Shown: piece by piece, positions 1 to 9,005 of the stretch
Layout of the letters: every line of letters begins with the position of its first letter
Numbering within the stretch: position 1 is the first letter of the stretch
NCBI RefSeq assembly: GCF_001894745.1
Contig: NZ_BBYF01000001.1
Location: forward strand, 124,001-188,000
Direction of reading: 5' to 3'
DNA length: 64,000 bases
Source: Paenibacillus sp. NAIST15-1
GTDB lineage: Bacteria; Bacillota; Bacilli; Paenibacillales; Paenibacillaceae
Program-made: the position numbers and the translations under genes
The notes under the pieces: model-generated
Database searches by the model: none
Told to the model about the DNA's origin: nothing
Seen by the model: the letters and a program-made list of their open reading frames with translations, nothing else

Positions 1-320
1 TACGACGACTCTATAGGACTTCCCTCGCTTAGCGAATGATCCAATTCGCTCGCTAAGAGTTGAATCGGCTGCGATGCGATTGCAGATGGATTCCCCACTT
101 TCTTCTGGTACGACTCATAACGAAGCAGCCCTTTCGGATTGGAGTCCGAAGAAGCACTTAGCCGCTTTACTGCACCGCTTGCTAACGCTGGTTCAATTGT
201 TGAGCTCCGCGAGTCATTCGAGAACAGGGCTGCTCCTGTCCAAATGGCCCCTGCGGCAACTGCGACTCCCAACATCATGCTGATTCGCCGCTTCCATGTT
301 GAGTCCATGTGTTTGCCCAC
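1..320 (-). CDS. Partial exported protein of unknown function (5' end only)
   Basis: The gene reads leftwards and is open to the window edge, so only about the first 106 residues are present. I chose the GTG at 320 because AAGGAGAG lies 6 bases upstream; an in-frame ATG follows four codons later (308). The N-terminus is basic (WKRR) and followed by one hydrophobic segment, roughly residues 12-30, which suggests a signal peptide or membrane anchor. The rest is Ser-rich and polar. It lies just downstream of a substrate-binding lipoprotein gene, separated by a terminator, so it may belong to the same transport locus, but I recognise no family. Confidence 0.6.
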   Translation of the reverse strand, partial: MGKHMDSTWKRRISMMLGVAVAAGAIWTGAALFSNDSRSSTIEPALASGAVKRLSASSDSNPKGLLRYESYQKKVGNPSAIASQPIQLLASELDHSLSEGSPIESS

Positions 321-369
321 GACGGTCTCTCCTTTCTCTCTCCAATCTTCTAACGCTACCAACATAAAA

Positions 370-392
370 CCCCCGCTGTGAGGCAGCGGGGG
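370..392 (-). terminator. Rho-independent terminator after the first substrate-binding protein
   Basis: Perfect 9-bp stem (CCCCCGCTG/CAGCGGGGG) with a 5-base loop, followed on the minus strand by TTTTATGTT. It sits directly behind the stop codon of the gene at 409-1818. Confidence 0.85.
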
Positions 393-408
393 ATGAATAA
401 CCGCACAA

Positions 409-1818
409 CTATTTTTTGTTCATTATGGTATCAATCTGCTCTTGGGACGATTTCTTTATCTTCTCAATAGCGGATTCCGGTGTATCCTTTCCTTTGACAA
501 AAGCTAGAACCGCTTCGGTGTATTTCTTGCCAAGGTCGCCGATATTGTCGTAATAGAGTGGTTGAACCTTCTCTGCCAGCGCCTGAGCAATCTCCACATC
601 CTCTGGGCTTTGCAGCGAACTCTCGAAGCCCTCCATCCGGAATTCTTCTAATTGATCCCATGGCACCATGTCTTCAAAGATTTGCGCCTTCTCTTTGGCC
701 TTCTTCACGTTAGCCGGCATGAACCACATCGTGAAGTTTGTAATCGGGTTTGCATAATCGGTTGCCTTCGGCCCTTTCGGATAATATACAAATCCATATT
801 CATCCGTCATATCTTGGCGTGTAGAACCTTCCCAGATCTCTCCCGGCACGAATAGCGCTTTCCCGCTGTTGAACACTTTCTGCGATTCGTTGTAATCTTC
901 GAAGTTGCCATTGCGGTTCGGCATTGCCACCTTGTGTGTCGTGTATAAATCGCCTAGGAATCGGAGCGCTTCCATTGCGTTCGGCTCACCGAGTGTAAAT
1001 TGCAGCTTGCCGTCCTTGTAATCAATAATGCTTCCTGCATTCGAGTACACCGCTTGACGGGCTTGCACCGGCGCGTAGGATACAATTCCCCATTGATCGG
1101 TTGCACCGTCTCCATTCGTATCCTTCGTTGCTTTCTTGGCCATTTCCAAATATTTATCCCATGTCCACTCGCCCTTCTTCGCGAGCTCTTGCGGATCTTC
1201 CAGACCTTCGCGCTTCAGCATGGAGCGATTGAAGAATATGCCTGCTCCTGCTCCCGAATCTTCTAAGATCCCGTAGGATTTTCCTGCAAACGAGGAGAAC
1301 TCCTTAATTCGCTTCGGCCATTTCGGATCGTTATAATCGAATAAATCGTCTACCGGCAGCAAATAGCCTTTGTTCGGCAAGTTAGGAAATGCCAAATATA
1401 AATCGAGGATAACAAAGTCCGCCGGCGCTTCTCCCGATAGTGCGCCTTGTGCAATCTTCTCTGCTCCTTCGCCCCACGGCACGGTAATCCATTCAATTTT
1501 CGTATTGTATTTCTTCTCTATTTCTTTCATCCGCTTATAGCGAATATCTTCAGCATTTGATTTGCCTTCCTCTAGCCCTTTGCCCCATGTCAGGAATCGT
1601 ACTGGCTCTCCACCCATATCAAACGCGGGCAGCTCCTTTTTCTCTGACTTGGGTTCTTCCTTTGGTTCCTCTTTTTTTGGTTCTTCCTTCGGAACCTCTG
1701 TTTTGGGCTGTTCCTGCGGCGATTGAGCTGTATTCCCCCCAGAGCCCGAGCATGCAGTGACGAGTAGCATCGTTAGTGCAACAAGCATAATTGCGAACGC
1801 TTTCATTTTAGGTTTCAT
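409..1818 (-). CDS. ABC transporter substrate-binding lipoprotein, family 1 (sugar type)
   Basis: A 469-residue lipoprotein that should sit on the outer face of the membrane and deliver a ligand, probably an oligosaccharide, to an ABC importer. The signal peptide ends in a lipobox (LVTAC, Cys 23). A Lys/Glu/Pro-rich tether (about residues 30-62) precedes the folded domain. A DTNGDGATDQWG stretch resembles the calcium-loop motif common in Paenibacillus sugar-binding proteins. The start at 1818 has GGGGGGAT four bases upstream. A close paralogue lies at 3091-4515. No permease or ATPase gene is visible nearby, so its transporter is either off the left edge or elsewhere. The ligand cannot be told from sequence. 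Confidence 0.9.
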   Translation of the reverse strand: MKPKMKAFAIMLVALTMLLVTACSGSGGNTAQSPQEQPKTEVPKEEPKKEEPKEEPKSEKKELPAFDMGGEPVRFLTWGKGLEEGKSNAEDIRYKRMKEIEKKYNTKIEWITVPWGEGAEKIAQGALSGEAPADFVILDLYLAFPNLPNKGYLLPVDDLFDYNDPKWPKRIKEFSSFAGKSYGILEDSGAGAGIFFNRSMLKREGLEDPQELAKKGEWTWDKYLEMAKKATKDTNGDGATDQWGIVSYAPVQARQAVYSNAGSIIDYKDGKLQFTLGEPNAMEALRFLGDLYTTHKVAMPNRNGNFEDYNESQKVFNSGKALFVPGEIWEGSTRQDMTDEYGFVYYPKGPKATDYANPITNFTMWFMPANVKKAKEKAQIFEDMVPWDQLEEFRMEGFESSLQSPEDVEIAQALAEKVQPLYYDNIGDLGKKYTEAVLAFVKGKDTPESAIEKIKKSSQEQIDTIMNKK

Positions 1819-2124
1819 TGGTATCCCCCCTGCTTATTATGAACCCTATTCATCTGCTAGATAGCGATAGACAATAACCGCTAGCCTCGATTCATCCCCA
1901 ACAGCTTCTCTCTATTTAGAATGATCATCCATAATGTCTATAAATTTTGGATGTATCCCCCTTAAGGTTATTCACATTATATGCTTTTATCTCTGGAAGC
2001 ATTTTGACTATAGTTCACAGTAGTCGGCTTTTTTTCCGAAATCTCATGAAAAAATAATCGATGATCACCGCTCGATCATGAAAGTCATAAACTAAGAAAA
2101 ACAAACGGAACAGAGGGAATGCCT
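1819..2124. other. Divergent intergenic region
   Basis: About 300 bases between the minus-strand binding-protein gene and the plus-strand acetyltransferase. It must carry both promoters. A TATAAT reading on the minus strand (near 1980) is visible but has no convincing -35 partner. I see no gene or structured RNA. Confidence 0.5.
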
Positions 2125-2562
2125 ATGATCCGACTTCGACGGCCTGCACTGGACGATGAAGCAATTATACAGCTTGTGAAGCGGGAGCTGCTCCCACACT
2201 CCCATCTGATTGCGAGCCATGAGCAATTATTGAAGGAAATTCCTGAACGGTTGAAGGTAGGGCCAACGTATGTCGCCGTTGATCGTCATAATCGAGCGAT
2301 AGGATTTGTTCATGTATATGTAAGAGAAGGTACACTCATTATCGATATGCTGGCCGTTGCTCAAGATTCGCAGCATCGAGGCATCGGAAGGCAACTAATG
2401 AGAAAGGCTGAGCAATACGGGAAATACAAGCGCTGTACCCAAGCACGCATGATGGTCGATTACGGTAATGTCCAGGCAGAACGATTCTATGAACGCAGAG
2501 GGTATCGGTTCATTCGCTTTGTTCCCGCCGTGGTGTGCCATGAGATGGGAAAGAAATTGTAA
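2125..2562 (+). CDS. GNAT-family N-acetyltransferase
   Basis: A 145-residue protein with the GNAT fold: the acetyl-CoA loop appears as QHRGIGRQLM (about residues 90-99), followed by the typical late helix and NVQAERFYERRGYRF strand. It should acetylate an amine on a small molecule or protein; the substrate is unknown. Two ATGs are available, at 2119 and 2125; AGAGGG abuts the first and lies about 7 bases from the second, so I prefer 2125. It stands alone and is followed by a GC-rich hairpin. Confidence 0.85.
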   Translation: MIRLRRPALDDEAIIQLVKRELLPHSHLIASHEQLLKEIPERLKVGPTYVAVDRHNRAIGFVHVYVREGTLIIDMLAVAQDSQHRGIGRQLMRKAEQYGKYKRCTQARMMVDYGNVQAERFYERRGYRFIRFVPAVVCHEMGKKL

Positions 2563-2570
2563 GAGCGAGT

Positions 2571-2592
2571 AGCCCGGGCATTTGCCCGGGCT
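2571..2592 (+). terminator. GC-rich hairpin after the acetyltransferase gene
   Basis: Perfect 10-bp stem AGCCCGGGCA/TGCCCGGGCT with a two-base gap, 8 bases past the stop codon. There is no good T-tract, so termination strength is uncertain. Confidence 0.55.
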
Positions 2593-2663
2593 CACTGTCG
2601 ACTCTTCTCTGCTTAGCAGGTAACTACGCTCTTCTATTTGCAGATCTTCCTTATGTCCGCATG

Positions 2664-2996
2664 TTATCTATAGTATCCATATCCTCCATAAAATCCGCCA
2701 TATGACCCTGGTCCTCCGTACCCGGAATATCCGTAGCCGCCACTATACGGATATCCGCCTCCATAGCCACCATAGCCGCCAAATGCAAAAGGCGCCGTGC
2801 CGATTGCCAGCAAGTCAAATAAAACAAGCGGGATAATCGCTTTCGTCTTTACTTTTTTCCCTTTGCCTTGTTCCAGCACAAGCCGGTTGCCCTTCACCTC
2901 AAGCAGCTTGCCGCTTACGACGCTCCCGTCTTTATGCTTCACATAGATTTTCTGGCCGATTAAGCTTCTAGCCTGTTCTTTCGTCACACCACGCAT
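2664..2996 (-). CDS. Small protein with Sm-like N-terminus and Gly/Tyr-rich tail
   Basis: 110 residues in three parts. Residues 1-52 look like a small beta-barrel (GQKIYVKHKDGSVVSGKLLE), similar in pattern to Sm/DUF2642-type folds. Residues 55-72 are hydrophobic. The rest is almost entirely Gly, Tyr, Ser and Pro in GGYGGY-like repeats. AAGGAGGGAG precedes the ATG. Such Gly/Tyr-rich tails are common in spore coat and surface proteins of Bacillales, so a spore or envelope role is possible, but this is inference. The gene stands alone between two transport genes. Confidence 0.75.
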   Translation of the reverse strand: MRGVTKEQARSLIGQKIYVKHKDGSVVSGKLLEVKGNRLVLEQGKGKKVKTKAIIPLVLFDLLAIGTAPFAFGGYGGYGGGYPYSGGYGYSGYGGPGSYGGFYGGYGYYR

Positions 2997-3090
2997 AATA
3001 CTCCCTCCTTCACCGGTGTACCCTACATGGTATGTCCGTTACGAACATACGGATTGGATATTGGCCTTGAATCTATGAATCTGTGCCACT

Positions 3091-4515
3091 TTACTTTGTA
3101 TTTACCACGGAATCAATAATATTTTGCGCAGGCTTTTTCATTTTCTCCACTGCCGATTCAGGCGTATCTTTCCCTTTCGTAAATGACACGATGGCTTCAT
3201 TGTACATTTTCCCTACATCACCAATGCCATCATGATAGAGTGTAATATTTTTCGTAGGGATATCCATAGCAACATCCACATCCTCAGGTGTCTGGAACAC
3301 CGACTCGTTACTTTCTCTTTGGTTGTCCTTCAATTTATCCCACAAAATCCAATCCTCATAAATTTGCGCTTTCTCCTTCGCCTTCTTCACATTCGCCGGC
3401 ATGAACCACATCGCCATGCCCGGGTTTGGACTTGTGTAATCAGTTCCTTTTGGACCTTTCGGGAAATATACATAGCCAAATTCATCGGCCATTTCTTTGC
3501 GGCCCCATGCCTCCCAAATTTCTCCGGTCACGAATAGCGCCTTGCCTGTATTGAACATCGCCTGGGTATCCTCATAGTCTGCCATGCTGCCGTTTTTGTT
3601 GGGCATAATAACCTTGTCTGTTGCAAATAAATCATAAACGAAACGCAGCGCTTCCATCGCATTTGGCTCACCCATTGTAAAAGTAAGCTTGTCGTCCTTC
3701 GTCTCCACGATGCTGCCGTTATTCGAATAGATGGCCTGACGGGCGAAAATTGGCGCATATGATACGATTCCCCATTGATCGATTTTTCCGTCGCCATTTA
3801 AATCCTGTGTCGCCTTTTTGGCCATTTCCTTAAAATGATCCCAGTTCCATTCATCCTTCTTCACGAGTTCATGAGGATCGGTCAGACCAAGCTTTTTCAG
3901 CATCGTTCGGTTATAATACATCCCGGCACCGGAATCAATGTTCTCGACAACTCCATATACTTTATCCTTATAAGCGCCAGAGCTGCGCAGCGAGGACGGC
4001 CACTTCGGATCATCGAAGTTGAATACATCATCGACTGTACGCAAGTACCCTTTTTCCGCTAAGCTTGGGAAGGCCAAGTACATGTTCATCAGCACAAAAT
4101 CTGCCGGAGCCTCACCAGACAATGCGCCAGCAGCAATTTTGCTCTGACCCTCGCCCCAAGGGACAACGATCCACTCAATCTTCGTGTTGTATTTCTGCTC
4201 AATCTCCTTCATTCGCTTCAGACGCTCATCGCCCGCATTGGATTCGCCTTCCTTCGGCAAGCCACCCCAAGCCATAAACTTGACGGGTTCACCGCCCATA
4301 TCAAATGCAGGGAGCTCTTTCTTATCTGGCTCTTGAACGCCTGGTGTCTCTTCCTTCTTTGTCTCCCCTTTCTTCTCCTCATTCCCTTGGCTCTGCGCTT
4401 CCTGCTTCTCCGGCTGCTTCGCTCCTTCTGTTGTTCCTCCCGCTCCGCCGCACGCAGATAAGAGCAGCATCGATAGCGTGACCAGCATAATTGACAGCGT
4501 TTTCAATTTTCTCAT
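3091..4515 (-). CDS. ABC transporter substrate-binding lipoprotein, family 1 (paralogue)
   Basis: 474 residues, clearly paralogous to the protein at 409-1818: the same lipobox position (LLSAC), the same ELPAFDMGGEPV start of the folded domain, the same DLNGDGKIDQWG loop, and a near-identical tail motif GKDTPESA. The charged tether after the lipobox differs in length and sequence. GGAGGG lies 9 bases upstream of the ATG. It is likely an extracytoplasmic carbohydrate-binding protein. No cognate membrane components are adjacent, so the two proteins may share one distant transporter or act as sensors. The pair probably arose by local duplication. Confidence 0.9.
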   Translation of the reverse strand: MRKLKTLSIMLVTLSMLLLSACGGAGGTTEGAKQPEKQEAQSQGNEEKKGETKKEETPGVQEPDKKELPAFDMGGEPVKFMAWGGLPKEGESNAGDERLKRMKEIEQKYNTKIEWIVVPWGEGQSKIAAGALSGEAPADFVLMNMYLAFPSLAEKGYLRTVDDVFNFDDPKWPSSLRSSGAYKDKVYGVVENIDSGAGMYYNRTMLKKLGLTDPHELVKKDEWNWDHFKEMAKKATQDLNGDGKIDQWGIVSYAPIFARQAIYSNNGSIVETKDDKLTFTMGEPNAMEALRFVYDLFATDKVIMPNKNGSMADYEDTQAMFNTGKALFVTGEIWEAWGRKEMADEFGYVYFPKGPKGTDYTSPNPGMAMWFMPANVKKAKEKAQIYEDWILWDKLKDNQRESNESVFQTPEDVDVAMDIPTKNITLYHDGIGDVGKMYNEAIVSFTKGKDTPESAVEKMKKPAQNIIDSVVNTK

Positions 4516-4743
4516 AAACTCAAGCCCTCCTCTTATTCTTTCCCTTCCTGTCTTCCCACTTCAAGGAAAAAATCATCGATGACATGACTTGATACTACAT
4601 TCGTACCTATTGTTTTGAATTGCGATTTCTGCTGCTTCCTAGAGTTACATTATATTCAATCTGTGAAATTAACATTTTAAATATATTGCAATAAATTCGG
4701 CTTTTTGTTCTAAAACTACAAATATCCATGCAATCAAACAAAA

Positions 4744-4767
4744 ATCCATACCAATTCTGGTATGGAT
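4744..4767 (-). terminator. Terminator after the nucleoid-associated protein gene
   Basis: Perfect 9-bp stem ATCCATACC/GGTATGGAT with a 6-base loop; on the minus strand it is followed by TTTTTGTTTG. It lies 25 bases past the stop codon of the 4792-5856 gene. Confidence 0.8.
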
Positions 4768-4791
4768 GTAGTGGAATGAATCATACTCACT

Positions 4792-5856
4792 CTATTCTTC
4801 TTCGTTAAAGAATACTTTGTAATAGTGCATGCCACGCTCTTCATCATAACCCTTTTCAATGAAAGGAAAGCTCTCTGGCTTGAGCTTCATATCGATCCCC
4901 GTGTCTGTACGGATATTGTTCTTATGAGAGCGCTTGGCCTTCTTCAATGCAGGCTGCGAAATTGGAATTTCCGTAATCGGAGGCAGCTCATTGGCCTCCT
5001 CAAATGTTTCCTTATATGCCTTGAACAACGGTACAAGCTCAGGTTGCCCGATAACCTCTTCCGCGAATGCTTCCTCTTCGAATTGCTCATGCTTCGCAAA
5101 GTACTCCATCGTACTATTAATGAACATCAGCTTGTCCTTCTTCTCAGGGCGCTCTTCCGCAGCCGGAACGATGACATCTTCATAGAATTGCGTGCACATA
5201 TCGATTGCCTTGTCCGTTAAATAATGCTCATCCTCAAGCAGCTTCACATTGAGGAAGTCCTCCATCCAATATTGTGCTGCCTCTCCGCCTTTGCCCGCTG
5301 ACGTGTCAACGATGCCCAATACGTAACCAGAGTCCGCATACACGTTCAAAATAATGCAGCCCTTGTCGAGTTTGCGAATATTAATGCCCTGCTCCACCTG
5401 GAGTCCCAAGTCATCGGATGCTAGCTCATCAATTCGCATATATACATCCTTATTTTCGGACTTAAAGATCCCGATCGCATCAATACTGAAATTGTTGTAC
5501 AAAATATTGTTCAGGTGCACAACGTACAGCTCGCCAGCCTTTATTTGCGGATGCGAGGATTGCTCATACAAATGATTCAGCATATGAACCGACTGTTCAT
5601 GGAACGAGCCCGCCTGCTGGAATGTGCGGCTCGCATAGGTATACATTTCATTTAAAGGTAACTCAGCTTCATGATGGAACGTATAATGCATGTCAAACTT
5701 AAAGCTGGAGATAAAATATTTAAGCAGCGTCTCGCGTACGTCGTCATTCGGTATATGGTACAGTTCGTTCGATACACGAACTCCTTCATCTTTGGATTGG
5801 TTGCCCACCTTATGAATCACCATCTGGTGAATGTCTACCTTGGATAGATCGATCAT
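4792..5856 (-). CDS. 37-kDa nucleoid-associated protein (NdpA/YejK family)
   Basis: A 354-residue cytoplasmic protein of the NdpA family (PF04245), which is found on the nucleoid. The N-terminal IHQMVIHKVGNQ segment, the central GELYVVHLNNILYNN region and the ISITE-like middle match the family pattern. No signal or membrane segment is present, and the length is near the family norm. GAGGAG precedes the ATG at 5856. It is a single-gene unit with its own terminator. The family's precise molecular role is not settled. Confidence 0.8.
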   Translation of the reverse strand: MIDLSKVDIHQMVIHKVGNQSKDEGVRVSNELYHIPNDDVRETLLKYFISSFKFDMHYTFHHEAELPLNEMYTYASRTFQQAGSFHEQSVHMLNHLYEQSSHPQIKAGELYVVHLNNILYNNFSIDAIGIFKSENKDVYMRIDELASDDLGLQVEQGINIRKLDKGCIILNVYADSGYVLGIVDTSAGKGGEAAQYWMEDFLNVKLLEDEHYLTDKAIDMCTQFYEDVIVPAAEERPEKKDKLMFINSTMEYFAKHEQFEEEAFAEEVIGQPELVPLFKAYKETFEEANELPPITEIPISQPALKKAKRSHKNNIRTDTGIDMKLKPESFPFIEKGYDEERGMHYYKVFFNEEE

Positions 5857-6006
5857 GTAATTCCCACTCCTCTTCTCGAAGTCACATTCCTCTATTGTAA
5901 CGAAAAAGGATAGGATTCGGAAACTACAAAATGATAGAAACTTCTCCTAGATGTATAAAAAGAGGTGCCCGCTGGCGAAGTTAGTAAGGAGAGGAGGTGA
6001 ATAACG

Positions 6007-6162
6007 ATGGCTAAGGACGTACTATGTGAAGTAAACTCCTGCAAGTACTGGGCAGCAGGCAACAAATGCGCTGCAACTTCTATTTATGTGGTGAACAATC
6101 GTGGCAAGCAAGCTGGCGATTCCGGTGACACGGACTGCAAAACATTCGAACCAAAGCTGTAA
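6007..6162 (+). CDS. DUF1540 domain small protein
   Basis: A 51-residue ORF with a strong ribosome site (AGGAGGTG, 7 bases before ATG). It has four cysteines (7, 12, 21, 44) in the spacing typical of DUF1540, which suggests a metal-binding or disulfide-stabilised fold; the first part reads VLCEVNSCKYWAAGNKC. Function is unknown, and homologues are widespread in spore-forming Firmicutes. It is monocistronic, with a GC-rich hairpin 8 bases downstream. Confidence 0.88.
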   Translation: MAKDVLCEVNSCKYWAAGNKCAATSIYVVNNRGKQAGDSGDTDCKTFEPKL

Positions 6163-6170
6163 GGAGAATG

Positions 6171-6190
6171 GGGCGGCCGACACGCCGCCC
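6171..6190 (+). terminator. Hairpin after the DUF1540 gene
   Basis: Stem GGGCGGC/GCCGCCC with a 6-base loop, followed by TTGCTT. A short and imperfect T-run makes it a moderate terminator. Confidence 0.6.
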
Positions 6191-6451
6191 TTGCTTACGC
6201 ACGAATCACTCACAGTGATAATTATTCTCAACTATGGATGCGTTTATACACATCTATACACAATCCCCCTATTCCCTACGTTGTTCATCAATCATGAATA
6301 CATCGTCATACATAAGGCGCTTTCAATGAATAGTTTGTTTCTTTTTCCCGCGTAATTGTTATTCTGCTGTAAAGTCTTCGATCTCACAAAGGTCTATACT
6401 AATAGAGCAGTCATCACAGAAGATCGTACACACGAAGGGATTGAAACATCA

Positions 6452-7612
6452 ATGAACACGAAAAAGACAGTTGTTACACTTGCACTCTCCTGCACAATGA
6501 TCGCAAACATGGGCACAGCAGCTTACGCGGCCCCCGTTGCAAGCAAAGCAGTCACTCCTACTCAAACAACAGCGACTCCATTAAACAATACATATACAAC
6601 AAACAAAGTTGGGCTTGGTCTTACCTTGAAACAATTGCAGCAAAGCAAAGGCAAAGGCAAAATCGAATATACAGGCAAAAAAGCTACGATGATCGAGTAC
6701 AAAGAAAAATGGTTCAACTTGAAACAGCCGATTACTGCTCAGTACATGCTGGACGATAACCAAAAAGTGTTCCAAGTTACGCTCGTATTTGACAATGAGA
6801 TGGCAAAACAATTGACTCCGCAAATTTCCAAAGAGCTGGGCAAAGCATCTGAGCCAGTTTTGGATAAATCGGTACCTTCCGATTATGCGGCAAATTGGAA
6901 AATGAACGGCGTACTCTTTGATCTGCAAGGCTTTGGCAAATTGTCCGAAATGTACATATCCGCAATTCCAACACCAAAGGCAGCGAAGCAACCGATTAAA
7001 GCCACAAATAAATTTGTGCATGTCAATATGAGTGTACCTGTTCTATCAGGCTTGAAAGACAGCAAATACGAGGAGCAGCTAAATGATATTTTGATGCGTC
7101 ATGCGATGAAGGAAAAAGCTGAAGTCTATGAAGCTTCCAAAAAAGTCGCTGAAGTGGCGAAAAAACAAAAAGCTTCCTTCGAACCGGCCGTGTTGAATTC
7201 TGAATTCCGCTTCGTGAAGAGCGGCAATGTCATGTCCCTGATTACCGACACGTACAAAATCACGAGCGCAGAGGCTAACGGCACCAGCCGTACGGACACG
7301 TATACCTTCCTGAATGAAGAGAATGCGCACGCCCTGCAGCTTGGCGATCTGTTCAACAAGGATACCGATTATAAAGCCTTGCTTGGCAATGTCGTTCGCA
7401 ATCAAATTGCTCTGAAGAAGAACAAAGCTGATTTTAATTTCGAACAAATTAAAGAAACACAAAACTTCTATGTATCGAACGGGTGCCTCGTGCTGACGTT
7501 CGACCGTTATGAAATTGCTCCTGGAGCAGATGGCCCACAAAACTTCAAAATCCAGCTTGCTTCGATTCAGTCGAAGCTGTCTGACTCTTTCAAGCAGGCA
7601 CTGAAGGCTTAA
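6452..7612 (+). CDS. Secreted protein with RsiV/PdaC-like C-terminal domain
   Basis: 386 residues starting MNTKKTVVTLALS, with a classical signal peptide cleaved after AAYA. An open frame continues upstream to 6356, but that extension lacks a signal peptide; the ATG at 6452 follows GAAGGGA and starts exactly at one. The C-terminal half (about residues 190-380: HVNMSVPVLSGL, then a long helix, YTFLNEENAHALQLGDLF and FYVSNGCLVLTFDRYEIAPG) matches the DUF4163 plus DUF3298 arrangement of RsiV and PdaC. An N-terminal region of about 100 residues is unassigned. I infer a cell-wall-associated or secreted protein; no catalytic residues are evident. Confidence 0.8.
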   Translation: MNTKKTVVTLALSCTMIANMGTAAYAAPVASKAVTPTQTTATPLNNTYTTNKVGLGLTLKQLQQSKGKGKIEYTGKKATMIEYKEKWFNLKQPITAQYMLDDNQKVFQVTLVFDNEMAKQLTPQISKELGKASEPVLDKSVPSDYAANWKMNGVLFDLQGFGKLSEMYISAIPTPKAAKQPIKATNKFVHVNMSVPVLSGLKDSKYEEQLNDILMRHAMKEKAEVYEASKKVAEVAKKQKASFEPAVLNSEFRFVKSGNVMSLITDTYKITSAEANGTSRTDTYTFLNEENAHALQLGDLFNKDTDYKALLGNVVRNQIALKKNKADFNFEQIKETQNFYVSNGCLVLTFDRYEIAPGADGPQNFKIQLASIQSKLSDSFKQALKA

Positions 7613-7906
7613 TGAGAGCTTAGGAAGGCATAACCGGCCTCATTAGCCAATTGAGCACACGAGCAAACAGCAATAAGCATACTCTAACCGCAAATTTTGT
7701 TGGACTGGCATTCATTGTGTCAGTCCTTTTCTTTTTATGCTGAATTTGAATATGAGCTCAACTGTATATCAAGGTTATATCTATTGTATCTTGCGCCTGG
7801 CTCATTCTCTGCTCCAATCAAGACCTGCCTGAATGTCATTTTTTTCTTCCGCATGAATGAGACTGAACCCTTTATAATATACCTATGACTTCTTAGAAAG
7901 GGCGTA

Positions 7907-8461
7907 ATGAAGGCTATGTCAGAACAACAATCAACAACTTCTTCACTTCCTGCACCCAAACACTGCAAGGAATCCCGCGTCTTCAAGACCGGTCGTGTAT
8001 TCCCTAACGACGTCAACAACCATCAGACGCTGTTCGGCGGTAAACTGATGAGTCTGATTGACGAGACAGCATCCATCTCCGCGATGCGTCACTGCCGTCA
8101 TAATGTCGTGACTGCATCCACGGATTCCGTAGATTTTCTACGGCCGATTCGTCCCACAGATTCCGTCTGCCTAGAGTCCTTCGTCACTCGGACAGGCAAG
8201 ACTAGCATTGAAGTATTCGTCAAGGTCATTGCAGAGCAGCTATATACCGGCGAGCGTGTTGTTGCCGCTACCTCCTTCCTGACCTTCGTAGCACGTCATG
8301 AGGACGGCTCAGCTGCGTTTGTGCCCCCTGTTATCCCTGATACAGAGGAAGAGAAGCTGCTTCATGAATCGGCCACAGAGCGAGCAGAGCTTCGCAAAGT
8401 AAGACGTATAGCGAGTAAACAGTTAGCGGATAAGCTAACAACGAGCAAGTACTGGGAGTAA
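7907..8461 (+). CDS. Acyl-CoA thioesterase (hotdog fold, YkhA-like)
   Basis: A 184-residue cytoplasmic hotdog thioesterase that should hydrolyse acyl-CoA to free acid and CoA. The active-site region reads VNNHQTLFGGKLMSLIDETAS (about residues 36-56), the standard N/GG/D pattern of the YciA/YkhA/ACOT group, followed by VTASTDSVDFLRPI. AAAGGGC lies four bases before the ATG at 7907; an ATG three codons later is an alternative. The first 20 residues are Ser/Thr-rich and not part of the domain. It is transcribed towards the rplT operon. Confidence 0.88.
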   Translation: MKAMSEQQSTTSSLPAPKHCKESRVFKTGRVFPNDVNNHQTLFGGKLMSLIDETASISAMRHCRHNVVTASTDSVDFLRPIRPTDSVCLESFVTRTGKTSIEVFVKVIAEQLYTGERVVAATSFLTFVARHEDGSAAFVPPVIPDTEEEKLLHESATERAELRKVRRIASKQLADKLTTSKYWE

Positions 8462-8541
8462 ACAACACAACACTTTACTCCTTTCAATAACGAGAAAAGG
8501 AAGCATACGATCTGCAAATGATGCTTTCTTATCCCTATATG

Positions 8542-8584
8542 AAAAAAAGCAGCGTTTCGAATTAGTTTCGAAATCGCTGCTTTT
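8542..8584 (-). terminator. Terminator of the infC-rpmI-rplT operon
   Basis: Long stem around AGCAGCG...CGCTGCT, extended by TTTCG/CGAAA with one bulge, flanked by A7 on the left, so it ends in T7 on the minus strand. It may also stop the thioesterase transcript from the other side. Confidence 0.85.
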
Positions 8585-8601
8585 CTTATATCAACGCACT
8601 C

Positions 8602-8961
8602 TTACGCGTTAACTTTTTCTTTTGCAACTGTAGCCAAGGAGTTGAACGCGTTGATATCGTTCACTGCCAAGTCAGCCAACATTTTGCGGTTCACTTCAAC
8701 ACCAGCCAATTTCAGGCCGTGCATGAATTTGCTGTAGGACAAGCCGTTCATGCGAGCCGCTGCGTTGATACGAGCGATCCACAATTTGCGGAAGTCACGC
8801 TTCTTAACGCGACGATCGCGGTAAGCGTACAGCAAGGATTTCATCACTTGCTCGTTAGCTGTTTTGAACAATCTGTGTTTGGAACCGAAGTACCCTTTTG
8901 CCAATTTTAATACTTTTTTATGACGACGACGTGTCGTAAATCCGCCTTTTACTCGAGCCAT
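8602..8961 (-). CDS. rplT: 50S ribosomal protein L20
   Basis: 119 residues starting [20 protein letters not shown], unmistakable for L20, with the family's basic N-terminal extension and the globular C-terminal part ending [10 protein letters not shown]20 binds 23S rRNA during 50S assembly and in Firmicutes also represses its own operon through the mRNA leader. It is the last gene of infC-rpmI-rplT, 44 bases behind rpmI. Confidence 0.98.
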   Translation of the reverse strand: MARVKGGFTTRRRHKKVLKLAKGYFGSKHRLFKTANEQVMKSLLYAYRDRRVKKRDFRKLWIARINAAARMNGLSYSKFMHGLKLAGVEVNRKMLADLAVNDINAFNSLATVAKEKVNA

Positions 8962-9005
8962 TTCGTATTAACCTCCCAATCGATTCGATGTTTCCGTATA
9001 ATTGC

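Noticed and set aside
7079-7540. 153-residue minus-strand open frame
   Set aside because: Antisense to the secreted DUF4163/DUF3298-like gene; no start signal and no recognisable domain.
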